Translations under genes and position numbers: made by a program
Source of the DNA: CADEED01 sp963839685
GTDB lineage: Bacteria > Pseudomonadota > Gammaproteobacteria > Steroidobacterales > Steroidobacteraceae
DNA length: 64,000 nt
Direction: 5' to 3'
Assembly (NCBI GenBank): GCA_963839685.1
Contig: CAWIVS010000008.1
Span: 186,001 to 250,000, forward strand
Notes under the pieces: generated by a model
What the model was told of the DNA's origin: nothing
Database searches by the model: none
The model's input: the letters and a program-made list of their open reading frames with translations, nothing else
In this document: piece by piece, positions 18,936 to 28,891 of the stretch
Numbering within the stretch: position 1 is the first letter of the stretch
Layout of the letters: the number at the start of each line of letters is the position of its first letter

Positions 18936-19256
18936 TCGATGAGGTCACTTCAATCTCACACATAATCGCAGGGCTGGACGCTGCCCGAATCGATGGTTGT
19001 TCAGCAGGGCTGAAATACGAGCGTCGCCTCGTTAGTCCGACATGACGAGAAAGACTGCGGAAGCTAGTCCAGGTGCGACCGCGAGATCGCCGACGCGAGC
19101 TGAGAGGCTCACCTTGCCACGTCGCGCCGGTGACCATATCGGACTTCATCCGCATAGTGCTGTCAGCCACCACGCATACGCAGCTGGTGTCACCACGGTG
19201 CGGTGTCGCTCCTGCCTACCGACCTAAGTAGTTAGCGCAAATGGGACGTTTTTTCA
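18936..19256. other. Intergenic region without recognised gene
   Basis: About 320 bases between the divergent CDF transporter and the xylanase promoter. No conserved ORF, tRNA or repeat is seen. It should contain the CDF promoter on the minus strand, but no convincing boxes were found. Confidence 0.5.
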
Positions 19257-19286
19257 TTGACTGTGGTAGCGCTATCGCGATAAATA
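19257..19286 (+). promoter_or_regulatory. Candidate xylanase promoter with operator in the spacer
   Basis: TTGACT at 19257-19262 and GATAAA/TAAATA at 19279-19286 form a plausible -35/-10 pair. The 14-mer TGGTAGCGCTATCG (19264-19277) fills the spacer. It resembles the palindromic TGGTAGCGCTAACA-like boxes that I recall for XylR, a LacI-family repressor of xylan genes in xanthomonads. Repressor binding here would block polymerase directly. Confidence 0.45.
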
Positions 19287-19296
19287 TGCGGCCACA

Positions 19297-19310
19297 AGGT
19301 AGCGGTAACA
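19297..19310 (+). promoter_or_regulatory. Second LacI/XylR-like operator
   Basis: AGGTAGCGGTAACA lies 33 bases after the first box, start to start, and shares GGTAGCG with it. Two similar boxes around one promoter favour a real repressor site. No LacI-family gene is in the window. Confidence 0.4.
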
Positions 19311-19427
19311 TTCCTGGAGGTCAGAACCCACAAAGCGCGGATTTTTCGATTCACGCATCAATCAACACATCGACTTTCGTAGCGGGCCGCGTCTCGGTGG
19401 TCCGCTGCATCACAGAGGGGGATTTCT

Positions 19428-20475
19428 ATGAACGAAGGTCTCAAGTTGTTTTCCGGGCGCGGAAAAAGAGCCGTCACGGCACTCATATGCCTCGCTGGCC
19501 TGGGTGCATCAGCGGTAAACGCACAAACCTGTCTTACTTCGAGTCAAACTGGCACCAACAACGGCTTCTACTATTCGTTCTGGAAGGACAGTGGCGGTAC
19601 CGTGAATTTCTGCATGTACGCCGGTGGCCGCTACACATCGAACTGGAGCGGCATCAACAACTGGGTCGGCGGCAAGGGCTGGCAGACGGGCTCACGCAGG
19701 ACCGTGAGCTATTCGGGCACATTCAATTCGCCCGGCAACGGCTACCTGACTCTCTACGGATGGACCACCAACCCGCTGATCGAGTACTACATCGTCGACA
19801 ACTGGGGCACGTACCGTCCGCCGGGTGGCCAGGGATTCATGGGCACGGTGACCAGTGATGGCGGCACGTACGACATCTATCGCACGCAGCGAGATCAACC
19901 AGCCCTCCATCATCGGCAACGCGACTTTCTACCAGTACTGGAGCGTGCGGCAGTCGAAGAGGACCGGCGGCACCATCACCACGGCCAACCACTTCGACGC
20001 CTGGGCCTCACTCGGCATGAATCTGGGCACGCACAACTACCAGATCATGGCCACCGAGGGATACCAAAGCAGCGGCAGCTCCGACATCACGGTGAGCGAA
20101 GGCACTGGCGGTGGCGGCGGTGGCGGCGGCGGTGGAGGCACCAAGAGCTTCACGGTGCGCGCGCGCGGCACCGCGGGCGGCGAGTCCATCACGCTGCGGG
20201 TCAACAACCAGAACGTGCAGACCTGGACGCTGGGCACCAGCATGCAGAACTACACGGCCTCGACGTCGCTGAGCGGCGGCATCACCGTGGCATACACCAA
20301 TGACGCCAGCGGCCGAGACGTGCAGGTGGACTACATCATCGTGAATGGCCAGACCCGCCAGTCGGAAGCGCAGAGCTACAACACCGGGCTCTATGCCAAC
20401 GGCAGGTGCGGTGGCGGATCCAACAGCGAATGGATGCACTGCAACGGCGCCATCGGCTACGGCAATACTCCGTAG
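19428..20475 (+). CDS. Secreted GH11 endo-1,4-beta-xylanase with CBM60 module, one frameshift
   Basis: Restored length about 349 residues. Signal peptide 1-32 (cleavage VNA/QT). The GH11 jelly roll (33-225) shows GYLTLYGWTTNPLIEYYIV, whose Glu is the nucleophile, and MATEGYQSSGSSDI with the acid/base Glu. A glycine linker (about 228-240) leads to a C-terminal CBM60-like calcium-dependent xylan-binding module with TNDASGRDVQVDYI and paired cysteines (GRCGGG, MHCNG). One frameshift near 19890 falls just after DIYRTQR; NQPSIIGNATFYQYWSVRQ continues in the next frame. RBS GAGGGGG precedes the ATG. It degrades xylan outside the cell. Confidence 0.93.
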
Positions 20476-20499
20476 ACTCGAACGCGATTTTCGTCTCTG

Positions 20500-20529
20500 G
20501 AGGGTGGACTCGGTCCACCCTCTTTTTTT
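20500..20529 (+). terminator. Rho-independent terminator of the xylanase gene
   Basis: A nine-base stem GAGGGTGGA (20500-20508) pairs with TCCACCCTC (20514-20522) and is followed by seven T (20523-20529), 24 bases after the xylanase stop. Confidence 0.9.
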
Positions 20530-20606
20530 GGCGCCCGTTACTGATTCGTAGGCTCGGGACTGCTAGGCTCTGCCGACTAAACGCAGCGGACTATCCGAGC
20601 TTCCAA

Positions 20607-22841
20607 ATGCCGCACCGCATTGCGCTCGCCTGCCTGGCGGCTCTGGTTTCACAAGCCGCGATCGCCAACGTGGACTTCGCGCGCGAAATCCAGCCGCTGT
20701 TCGAGAAGCATTGTTATGAATGTCACGGCCCGAAGCAGCAAAAGAACGGCTTTCGGCTCGACCGTCGCAGCCGCGCCATGGCCGGAGTGGTTCGCGCGAA
20801 TATCATTCCTGGCATGAGCAGCTCGAGTCGCGTGTATCGCCGCGTGCTGGATTCGGAGTCCGGCCCGCAAATGCCGCTCGAAGACACGCTAACGGACCAG
20901 GAAATCGACACCATCCGACGGTGGATAGACGAAGGCGCGCATTGGCCGGACGAGCTGGCCAACGAAATCGACGCACCTCCACCGGATGTGTCGGCACTGG
21001 CTCTGATCGGGCACATTCGCGCCGTGCGTCGTAACAGCGCGGACCGGCAGGCGGTGTTCGATTCGATCGCGCGCGAACCACGAGTGATCAACGCGCGTGG
21101 AGCGGAAGGCGCGACGCCGCTGATGTACGCAGCGCTGTATGCGGACGCCGAAATCCTGCGCGCCATGCTCCAGGCGGGCGGCAATCCCAATATCAGCAGC
21201 GATTCGGGTGCGACCGCGCTGATGTGGGCCGTGGAAGAACGTGACAAGGTGACGATGCTGCTGGATGCGGGTGCCAACGTGAATGCCACCTCGGGTTTCG
21301 GTCGCACGGCATTGTCACTGGCAACCCTGCATGGCGAGGGCGTCGCAACCGCCGAACTGCTGCTGGCGCGCGGTGCAAAGCCTTCGCCGGCGGCATTGAA
21401 CGGTGCAGCCAGCAAAAGCCAGAGCGAGAGCACGCTTCGCCAGCTACTGGCGGCAGGCGTCAAGGACAAGGGTGATGCGGCGGGGATGGCGCTGCGCGCC
21501 GGATGTTTGGTGTGCCTGGAAGCGTTGCTGCCGGAACACGCCGCGTTGCCGCGTGGACTCATCTACGTCTCGCCGGTGAGCGCACCCGGCAAACCGGATC
21601 TGGTGCGCCTCGCCCTCGAGCACGGAGCTGACGTCAACGCGCGCGACATCAAGGGTCGCACGGTGCTGATGTTGCTCGCCATCTCTCAGCAGGTGACGCC
21701 CGAGCTCATGCAAACCCTCATCGATCGCGGTGCCGACGTGCGTGCGACGAGCAAGCAGGGGCTCAACGCGCTCGACTATGCACAGCGTCTCGGCCGACAG
21801 CCCATCATCGACGTGCTGACGCGTGCCGGACTGCAGCCAACCCAGGCGACGCCGACGGCGCCACCATTCGTCGCCAACAACTCGGTTCGCGCGGCGATCA
21901 AGCGTAGCCTGCCGCTGCTTCAAACCAGCAGCAAGACGTTTTACGACCGCGGCGGTTGCGTTGGCTGTCATCACAATCTGCAGACCGCCATCACAGTGCG
22001 GGAGGCGCGACGCACGGGATTCAGCGTGGACGAAACTCTGGCGCGGAATGAACTGGGCACGCTGGTACGGGACATCACTGCCACGCGGGAACTGGCGTTG
22101 GAGGGAATCACCGTGCCGGGCGGAATCTCGACTGCGACTGGCTACGTCCTCATGGCGCTGGACGCGCAGAATTTTCCTGGCGACGAATCCACTGACGCGC
22201 TGATGCGTCTGCTGCGTCTCTGGCAACGTCCCGACGGACACTGGCCCACACCCATCAGGCCGCCGATCGAGGCCAGTGAATTCACCGCCACCGCGGTAGC
22301 CGCACGCGGACTGCGAACTTACGGTGTGGACAACCCGGGGGCCAACGCTGCCGCCCTGGCGCGCGCCCGGCATTGGCTGGAAACTGAGGCGCCCATGGAC
22401 CATGAAGATCGCGTATTCCGGCTGCTCGGCCTGATCTGGGCAGACAGTTCGAAGGCGGCACGAGAATCCGCGCTGCGCGATCTGCTCGAGACTCAGCGCC
22501 TGGACGGCGGTTGGGCCCAGACCGAATATCGGTCCAGCGATGCCTACGCGACCGGCGAGGCATTGTTCGCGCTGCGTACCGCGGGAATCGCCGCCGACTC
22601 CCGCGTCTATCGACGCGGCGTGCGTTATCTGCTCAAGACCCAGCTCGCCGATGGATCATGGCTGGTGCGCAGCCGCGCACACCCAACCCAGACCTATTTT
22701 GAAAGCGGCTTTCCGCACGGCGCGGATCAGTTCATTTCCGCCGCGGCGACCAACTGGGCCACACAGGCCTTGCTGCTGTCACTACCGGATGTCAAAGCGC
22801 CGGCGCGGAATGTGGCAATGCGTGCAGCGGATCGACCCTGA
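20607..22841 (+). CDS. Cytochrome c-like / ankyrin / alpha-alpha toroid exported protein
   Basis: A 744-residue protein with a signal peptide (1-20). Residues 25-110 form a planctomycete-type cytochrome (PSCyt1) with heme motif CYECH. Ankyrin repeats cover about 145-420, with TPLMYAA, TALMWAVEERD, RTALSLATLHG and RTVLMLLA consensus units. A second CxxCH motif (GGCVGCHHNL, near 452) precedes a terpene-cyclase-like alpha-alpha toroid (500-735) with repeated QRLDGGWAQT and QLADGSWLV type motifs. The parts suggest a periplasmic redox protein with protein- or glycan-binding repeats; function unknown. It follows the xylanase terminator on the same strand. Intact frame. Confidence 0.8.
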   Translation: MPHRIALACLAALVSQAAIANVDFAREIQPLFEKHCYECHGPKQQKNGFRLDRRSRAMAGVVRANIIPGMSSSSRVYRRVLDSESGPQMPLEDTLTDQEIDTIRRWIDEGAHWPDELANEIDAPPPDVSALALIGHIRAVRRNSADRQAVFDSIAREPRVINARGAEGATPLMYAALYADAEILRAMLQAGGNPNISSDSGATALMWAVEERDKVTMLLDAGANVNATSGFGRTALSLATLHGEGVATAELLLARGAKPSPAALNGAASKSQSESTLRQLLAAGVKDKGDAAGMALRAGCLVCLEALLPEHAALPRGLIYVSPVSAPGKPDLVRLALEHGADVNARDIKGRTVLMLLAISQQVTPELMQTLIDRGADVRATSKQGLNALDYAQRLGRQPIIDVLTRAGLQPTQATPTAPPFVANNSVRAAIKRSLPLLQTSSKTFYDRGGCVGCHHNLQTAITVREARRTGFSVDETLARNELGTLVRDITATRELALEGITVPGGISTATGYVLMALDAQNFPGDESTDALMRLLRLWQRPDGHWPTPIRPPIEASEFTATAVAARGLRTYGVDNPGANAAALARARHWLETEAPMDHEDRVFRLLGLIWADSSKAARESALRDLLETQRLDGGWAQTEYRSSDAYATGEALFALRTAGIAADSRVYRRGVRYLLKTQLADGSWLVRSRAHPTQTYFESGFPHGADQFISAAATNWATQALLLSLPDVKAPARNVAMRAADRP

Positions 22842-22940
22842 GGGCCATGACCTGCCCTTCCCGCCGGTAACATACCTGCCGTTACTTGCTGCCAATGGCC
22901 ATCGCGTCATCGTGGCGGGCATTCTCTGGAGGTACCCCGC

Positions 22941-23453
22941 ATGAAGACCAAGCTCCTGGCCGCCATGGCACTCGTAATGACGATTCCTGCCTGGTCGGCC
23001 GACCCGCAGCCCAGCGCACAACCGGTCTCGCAGACCAGCAAGGCGCCCGCGCTCACTGACGATCAGATCGTCGCGCAATTTCGCACCGACATGATGTCCA
23101 AGCGCGCCGACATCATGGCCAAGGGCTTGACGCTCACCGCGGAGCAGGCTTCGAAATTCTGGCCGCTGTTCGAGAGTTACCAGAAAGAACAGGACGTCAT
23201 CGTCAACGATCAGATCACTGCCACCAAGGCCTACGCCGAGCACATCCAGAATCTCAGCGACGCCGATGCGCTCGCCTACGTGAAGGCGCTGCTCGATCGT
23301 GACCAGAAGATGCTCAACCTGCGCGTCAAGTGGCTGGAGAAATTCCAGAAAGTGGTGCCTGCCAAGGTTGCCGCGCGCGCCATCCAGCTCGACCGGCGCC
23401 TCAGCAACGTGGCGCAGATCCAGCTGTCACAGCAGATCCCGCTGGTTCACTGA
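22941..23453 (+). CDS. Periplasmic helical protein, Spy/LTXXQ-like
   Basis: A 170-residue protein with a signal peptide (1-20, cleavage WSA/DP), preceded by GGAGGT ribosome binding site. The mature part is mostly helical and charged, with the segment GLTLTAEQASKFWPLFESYQ that resembles the LTxxQ repeat of Spy/CpxP-like periplasmic chaperones. No second LTxxQ copy is obvious. Assignment is by general resemblance; the function could be stress chaperone or metal sensing. Confidence 0.6.
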   Translation: MKTKLLAAMALVMTIPAWSADPQPSAQPVSQTSKAPALTDDQIVAQFRTDMMSKRADIMAKGLTLTAEQASKFWPLFESYQKEQDVIVNDQITATKAYAEHIQNLSDADALAYVKALLDRDQKMLNLRVKWLEKFQKVVPAKVAARAIQLDRRLSNVAQIQLSQQIPLVH

Positions 23454-23514
23454 CCTGACACGCCGTGGCCGGGATGTATGCTCGCAGCCTGAGCATTCAT
23501 CCCGGACCTGCGCG

Positions 23515-24609
23515 ATGCCTCGTTTTTCGATGATTCTTGCGCGCACCGCCCTGCTGGCGGGGGCATTGCTTCTCGCCGACGCCACGCTCGCGGCGGACTA
23601 TCCCGCGCCCACCGAAGGCGATTACGTCGTCAGGGACTTTCGCTTCTCGAGCGGCGAAACCCTGCCCGAGCTGCGCATTCATTATCGTTCCCTCGGCACT
23701 CCGCAAAAGGACAACAAGGGAATCGTGCGCAACGCTGTGCTCATCGGGCATGGCACCGGCGGCACAGGCGGGCAATTCATCCGCGCGGAATTCGCCGGTG
23801 AGTTGTTAGGCGCCGGGCAGCCGCTGGATGCCACGAAGTATTTCATCGTCATGTCGGATGGCATCGGGCACGGCAAGTCCTCGAAGCCAAGTGATGGATT
23901 GCGCGCGAAGTTTCCGCGTTACGGCTACAACGACATGGTCGAGGCGCAGTACCGGCTGCTCACCGAAGGTCTCGGCGTGAATCACCTGCGGCTGGTGATG
24001 GGCACCTCGATGGGCGGCATGCACACCTGGGTGTGGGGCGAACGTCATCCCGATTTCATGGACGCGCTGATGCCGCTCGCCAGCCTGCCGACGCAGATCT
24101 CCGGCCGCAATCGCGTGTGGCGCCGCGTGATCATCGATTCGATTCGCAACGATCCGGCCTGGAACAGCGGCAACTACACCACGCAGCCGCCGAGCCTTCG
24201 CACCGCGGCCGGGCTGCTCTTCTTCATGGGCAGCAACCCAACGCTGCGCCAGGAATCCATGCCTAGCCTGGCGCAGGCCGACCAGGTGCTCGATGAATAC
24301 ATCGCCAACGCCGTGAAGACGCAGGACGCGAACGACATCCTGTACCAGGTGAGCGCATCGTGGGACTACGACCCGGGCCCCGGCCTGGAGAAGATCCGTG
24401 CGCCGTTGCTGGCCATCAATTCCGCCGACGATCTCATCAATCCGCCCGAGCTCGGCATTCTCGAGCGCGAGATCAAGCGGGTGAAAGGCGGCGAAGCAAT
24501 CGTGATTCCGTTCAGCGCGGCGACGCGTGGACATGGATCGCACACTTTCGCCAGTCTCTGGAAGGATCAACTGACAAGGCTGCTGGAAAAGTCAGGAGGC
24601 GCACGATGA
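23515..24609 (+). CDS. Exported alpha/beta hydrolase, homoserine acetyltransferase-like
   Basis: A 364-residue protein with a signal peptide (1-26). The fold matches the MetX/homoserine O-acetyltransferase branch of alpha/beta hydrolases: oxyanion region LIGHGTGGTG, nucleophile elbow MGTSMGGMHTW, catalytic Asp in NSADDLINP and His in RGHGSHTF. The exported location argues against methionine biosynthesis; hydrolysis or acyl transfer on a periplasmic substrate is more likely. The stop overlaps the pirin gene start (ATGA). The start at 23515 is chosen because the signal peptide begins there. Confidence 0.85.
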   Translation: MPRFSMILARTALLAGALLLADATLAADYPAPTEGDYVVRDFRFSSGETLPELRIHYRSLGTPQKDNKGIVRNAVLIGHGTGGTGGQFIRAEFAGELLGAGQPLDATKYFIVMSDGIGHGKSSKPSDGLRAKFPRYGYNDMVEAQYRLLTEGLGVNHLRLVMGTSMGGMHTWVWGERHPDFMDALMPLASLPTQISGRNRVWRRVIIDSIRNDPAWNSGNYTTQPPSLRTAAGLLFFMGSNPTLRQESMPSLAQADQVLDEYIANAVKTQDANDILYQVSASWDYDPGPGLEKIRAPLLAINSADDLINPPELGILEREIKRVKGGEAIVIPFSAATRGHGSHTFASLWKDQLTRLLEKSGGAR

Positions 24610-25316
24610 AGGAAATTCGCCGGAGCAACGAACGTGGCAAGGCCGATCATGGCTGGCTGCAATCTCGTCACAGCTTCTCGTTTGCCGAATACGACGATCC
24701 GCAACACGTGCACTTTGGCCCGTTGCGCGTCATCAACGAAGATCGCGTCGCCCCGGGCGCAGGGTTCGGCACTCACGCCCATCGCGACATGGAGATCGTG
24801 AGCTATGTGCTCGAGGGCGCATTGGCTCACAAGGACTCCACCGGCTCGAGCTCGGTGATTCGTCCTGGCGACGTGCAACGCATGAGCGCGGGCAGCGGCG
24901 TACGTCACAGCGAGTTCAATGCGTCGGCCAGCGAGCCGGTGCATTTCCTGCAGATCTGGATCATCCCGGATGTCGTCGGCATCGCCCCGAGCTACGAAGA
25001 GAAACATTTCACTGCGCAGGATCGGCGCGGAAAATTGTGCCTCGTCGCTTCGCCCAACCAGGCGGACGACTCGGTGCTCATGCACCAGGATGCCCGCGTC
25101 TATGCCGGACTGTTCGATAGCGCCGAACATGCGAGCTTCACGATTGGTGATGGTCGCCATTGCTACGTACATGTGGCGCGCGGTGCGCTGCACGTGGCAG
25201 GGCTGCACCTCGAGGCTGGCGATGGCCTCAAGGTAACCGATGCAGGCGAGATCGAAATCCGCGAAGGCAAGGCCGCCGAAGTGCTGGTGTTCGATTTGCC
25301 GGCAGGCACAGCCTGA
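24606..25316 (+). CDS. Pirin family protein (bicupin)
   Basis: A 236-residue bicupin. The N-terminal cupin carries the metal ligands in FGTHAHRDMEIVSYVLEG, with a later HSEFN at the expected position for the remaining ligands; GPLRVINEDRVAPG is the pirin signature. Members have quercetin 2,3-dioxygenase or redox-sensing activity. The gene is translationally coupled to the upstream hydrolase by a four-base overlap. Confidence 0.9.
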   Translation: MKEIRRSNERGKADHGWLQSRHSFSFAEYDDPQHVHFGPLRVINEDRVAPGAGFGTHAHRDMEIVSYVLEGALAHKDSTGSSSVIRPGDVQRMSAGSGVRHSEFNASASEPVHFLQIWIIPDVVGIAPSYEEKHFTAQDRRGKLCLVASPNQADDSVLMHQDARVYAGLFDSAEHASFTIGDGRHCYVHVARGALHVAGLHLEAGDGLKVTDAGEIEIREGKAAEVLVFDLPAGTA

Positions 25317-25373
25317 CCTTCACTCCTCCGAAGGGAGGATGCAGCCGGGGTGCGCGACTCCTAAGATGGACGC

Positions 25374-26465
25374 ATGAATTCGGCAGGTAATGAGCTGCGT
25401 CTGGAACGCATCACCGCCTCACCTCGCTGGGATGGCGAACGATTTCGGAACACCCACGCGACACCGCGCGGCAGCGTGCCGATGCCCACGCTCAAGGACT
25501 TTCTGTGTGGCGGTGATCGACGGGTGCCGTCGGCGCCATTGCCCACGGTCAATCCACTCGACACCTGGACGCGCACCGCGCAGAGCGGCCTGCGCGCCAC
25601 CTGGCTCGGTCACTCGACCGTCCTGCTGGAAATCGACGGCTGGCGCGTGCTCACCGATCCGGTGTGGGGTCCGCGCGCCTCGCCCACGCGCTTCGCGGGA
25701 CCCAAACGCTTCCAGCCCGTGCCCGTGCCCATGAGTGACCTGCCGCACCTCGACGCGGTGTTGCTGTCACACGATCACTACGATCATCTCGACTTCACCA
25801 CCATGCGCATGCTGCGTCGTGTAAACGTTCCCATCATCACGTCGCTCGGTGTCGGTGCGCACCTGGAGTCCTTCGGCATTGCGCCCGAGCGCATCGTCGA
25901 GCTCGACTGGTGGGAGTCGCATCGGGTGCCGGGCACCGATCTCACGCTCACCGCAACGCCGTCACAACATTTCTCGGGGCGTGGCTTGAAAGACGGCAAC
26001 AGGACGCTGTGGTCGTCCTGGGTCATCGCCTCGCAGCGTCACCGCGTGTTCTTCAGCGGCGATACCGGCCTCACGCCCGAATACGCCGAGACGCGCACGC
26101 GTTACGGCCCATTCGACCTGGTGATGCTGGAAATTGGCGCCTTTCACCCAGCCTGGAGCAGCATTCATCTCGGCCCGGAGAACGCACTCGCCGCGCATGC
26201 CTTGTTAGGCGGTGGCCCGCTGCTGCCGATTCACTGGGGTACTTTCAATCTCGCGCTGCATGCCTGGGACGATCCGGTCGAAACATTGTTGCGCCTGGCG
26301 CCGAAAAGCGGCGCGCGGCTGCTGCTGCCCCGGCTCGGCGAGGCCATCGAGCCGGCGCACGAATTGTCCATCCAGACGTGGTGGCGCGGCGTGGATGCCC
26401 GGCCGGCGCCATCGCCCGCGCCCGTCGAAGAGCTGCCGAAGGAAATGACCTGGCCTATCGACTGA
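25374..26465 (+). CDS. MBL-fold hydrolase of the NAPE-PLD/UlaG type
   Basis: A 363-residue metallo-beta-lactamase-fold enzyme. Metal-binding motifs are SHDHYDHLD, TPSQHFSGRG, FSGDTG and LPIHWGTF. The long N-terminal extension with RFRNTHATPRG and WLGHSTVLLEI matches the NAPE-PLD-like branch, which hydrolyses phosphodiesters of acylated phospholipids or related substrates. Its last five codons (TWPID, stop) lie inside the left copy of a 23-bp direct repeat that recurs at 28869. Intact frame. Confidence 0.87.
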   Translation: MNSAGNELRLERITASPRWDGERFRNTHATPRGSVPMPTLKDFLCGGDRRVPSAPLPTVNPLDTWTRTAQSGLRATWLGHSTVLLEIDGWRVLTDPVWGPRASPTRFAGPKRFQPVPVPMSDLPHLDAVLLSHDHYDHLDFTTMRMLRRVNVPIITSLGVGAHLESFGIAPERIVELDWWESHRVPGTDLTLTATPSQHFSGRGLKDGNRTLWSSWVIASQRHRVFFSGDTGLTPEYAETRTRYGPFDLVMLEIGAFHPAWSSIHLGPENALAAHALLGGGPLLPIHWGTFNLALHAWDDPVETLLRLAPKSGARLLLPRLGEAIEPAHELSIQTWWRGVDARPAPSPAPVEELPKEMTWPID

Positions 26466-26470
26466 TGTCG
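26448..26470 (+). repeat. 23-bp direct repeat, left copy
   Basis: Exact copy of 28869-28891 (starts ACCTGGCCTATCGACTGATG). It holds the stop codon of the MBL-fold gene. The flanking bases differ on both sides. Confidence 0.9.
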
Positions 26471-26639
26471 TCCGGCTCGTGGCCCGCGTGGAACTCTTTT
26501 CATTGAGGCGGTAATTCCTTCCGCTGGCAGCAGGTATTTTCAGTTCCCATCGCCAGCCGGTGACCGGGATTCCCTGAATCCCGCGCTGGCGTAGGGCTTG
26601 CAACCAACTGGTGCAACTAGACCTGAGGGAGCCGGTCTC

Positions 26640-28854
26640 ATGAAAACGCTGGTCGCATTGCTGATTGCCTGCTGCACGCTTGGCGCCGCGCAGGCGCGCC
26701 CATTGCAACTCGAGGAAAAAGCGCGCATCGCGAATCCCAGACCCGGGCTTCGAGACTTTCGCCGGCGCGATCGCGCTGGATGGCGACGAGGCCTTCATCA
26801 CCGGGCGCCATTACATACTCGGTGATCCGGAGGACCGCCTTTGACGACCAGGTCGAGACCGTCGTGTACCTGTTCCGCCGGGTGAGCGGCGTATGGACGC
26901 CGGTGCGCGTGGTGGCGCGGTCGGGCGGCCTCCCCTGGCCATACGGGGTGGCGATGAAGGGTGGCGTTGCGGCCTTTGCGATCGGCGGGTTGCCGATCGC
27001 CGAGAAACTCAACGGCGACTGGGTACTGGCCCAGTCGACCTACACCGCAGGCGATGAACCCGGCGGTCGACGTGGCCATCGATGGTGGACGAATAATCTA
27101 CGGCGGCACCAGCGGCACGTTCATGGGGACGCTCATTGAAAAGAATTCCTCGACCGGCGTCTGGGGTGTGACGGCGCGCATGATGGGTGAATTCCGCAGT
27201 GGTGACGATGAGTTCTATGGCCGCGACGTGGACCTCTCCGGTAATCGTGCCGTGGTGTACAGCCCGTACTCCGATGAGCCACCCATGCGGCCGACTCCAA
27301 ATGTGACCATCTTCCAGAACTTCGGCGGCACCACCGGTTGGGCCTCCAACGCCGGCATCAGCAGCACCCTCGAAACGCCGTTCGGGCAGGAAGTCGAGAT
27401 ACGCGGTGACGAAATCTTCATCGACGGCAACGACCTCACCGGCACACATGTTTTCCGCCGGCAGGTGACCGGCGAGTGGCCGAAGGTAGATCGTCTCCAG
27501 CCCCTGACCAACCACCAGGGAGGCGGCCGCACCTTCGCGATGCACAAGGGCGATCTGTTCATCGCGCAACGGAATTCCAATTTCGATCACGGTGCGGACG
27601 TGATCAATGTGTTTGCGAAGGCCGCCAATGGAACCTACGACCACGTGGCCACGCTGGTCGCGAGCAACGGCGCATCGCTCGGCGATTTCGCCATCAGCGG
27701 ACGCAGCGTGATGGCGGCTTGCGGCGACGGCCAGGCTTGCTACTTCGAACTTCCCGCAAGCCTCACGCAGCCGGCGCGCGTGCAGGAGACGTTCCCGGGC
27801 TCGACGCCCACGGGCTGGACGCTGAGTGCCGGCAGCCAGTTCAGTATCGTGCAGAGCGGCGTCAGTCGAGCGCTGCGACAGGCCGAGACAGCCTCGCCGG
27901 CGACGCACACCGCCGTACTCACGGCCTCCAACTGGACCAACCAATCGGTCCAGGCCGACATCCGCCCCACTGCTTTCAACGGCAACGATCGGTGGGTGGG
28001 TCTGGCCGCCCATTATCGTGACGCCAGCAACTTCTACTACGTCACGCTGCGCAGTTCCGGCAGCGTCGCGCTCAAGAAAATCGTCAATGGCGTATTTTCG
28101 ACCATCGCCTCGGCGCCGATCGAGGTCAGCATCAACCGCACATACCGGGTGCGCCTGGAATCGGTGGGCACGCGACAGCGCGTCTATGTCAATGGCGTGC
28201 CGATGCTGGACGCGGACGACGCCGCGATTCCGAGCGGGCGCGCCGGCCTGCTGACTTATCGCGCAGCCGCCAACTTCGACAATGTGGTCGTCAGCCCGAC
28301 TCCGACCACAACAATGTTTGTCGGAAACCAAGACGGCATCCAGGCCACTTCCGATGTCTGGACCCGCACCGGATCTGGCCAGTGGGGCTACACCATTTCC
28401 GATCTGCCGAACACATGGAAGTACTTACAAACACTCGGTGGCCGGCGATGCGCGCGCGACGGTCGGAGTTGCCACGGACGATCAGTCCGTCGATGTCCGC
28501 GCGCGCGCCACCACTTTTGCCGGCGGCAGCGGCGGCGATCGCTGGTTCGGCGCGATCGCGCGTTATACCAACGAAACTAACTACTACTACGTCTCACTGC
28601 GCAGCAGCAACATGCTCTCGCTGCGCAAGGTGACCAATGGCCAGATCACCGTCCTGCGATCAATGGCGCTGCCGGTGGTACTGGGACGGCGGTATCGGTT
28701 GCGCCTGGAAGCGGTCGGCTCGCAATTGCGCGCCTACGTCAATGGCACCCTGAAGCTCGAGGCCAGCGATACCACCCATGCGCGCGGGCAGACCGGCATC
28801 GTCACATTCCGCACCGCCGCCGAATTCGACGATTACCGGGCCATCCAGCCCTGA
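26640..28854 (+). CDS. Secreted beta-propeller-like protein with two C-terminal LamG-like modules, several frameshifts
   Basis: ATG at 26640 follows GGGAG and begins a signal peptide (1-19, cleavage AQA). Restored length about 735 residues in at least three frames (changes near 26750-26790, 27045 and 28430). The first half has repeated short beta segments of the kind AIDGGRIIYGG and AISGRSVMAACG, as in FG-GAP-type propellers. Two concanavalin/LamG-like modules follow, each with WVGLAAHYRDASNFYYVTL or WFGAIARYTNETNYYYVSL and a YRLRLEAV/YRVRLESV strand. They are likely carbohydrate-binding. The gene lies inside the segment flanked by the 23-bp repeat. Function unknown. Confidence 0.65.
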
Positions 28855-28868
28855 CTGCGGGCAGCGCC

Positions 28869-28891
28869 ACCTGGCCTATCGACTGATGTCG
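28869..28891 (+). repeat. 23-bp direct repeat, right copy
   Basis: Exact copy of 26448-26470. On the minus strand it holds the last codons and stop (DISR, TAG) of the 6-phosphogluconate dehydrogenase gene. Confidence 0.9.

Noticed and set aside
25326..25345. Hairpin TCCTCC/GGAGGA between pirin and MBL genes
   Set aside because: Short stem and no T-run; the right arm may serve only as a purine-rich stretch.
26565..26583. Hairpin CGGGATTC/GAATCCCG after the MBL-fold gene
   Set aside because: Perfect eight-base stem but no T-run, so not called a terminator.
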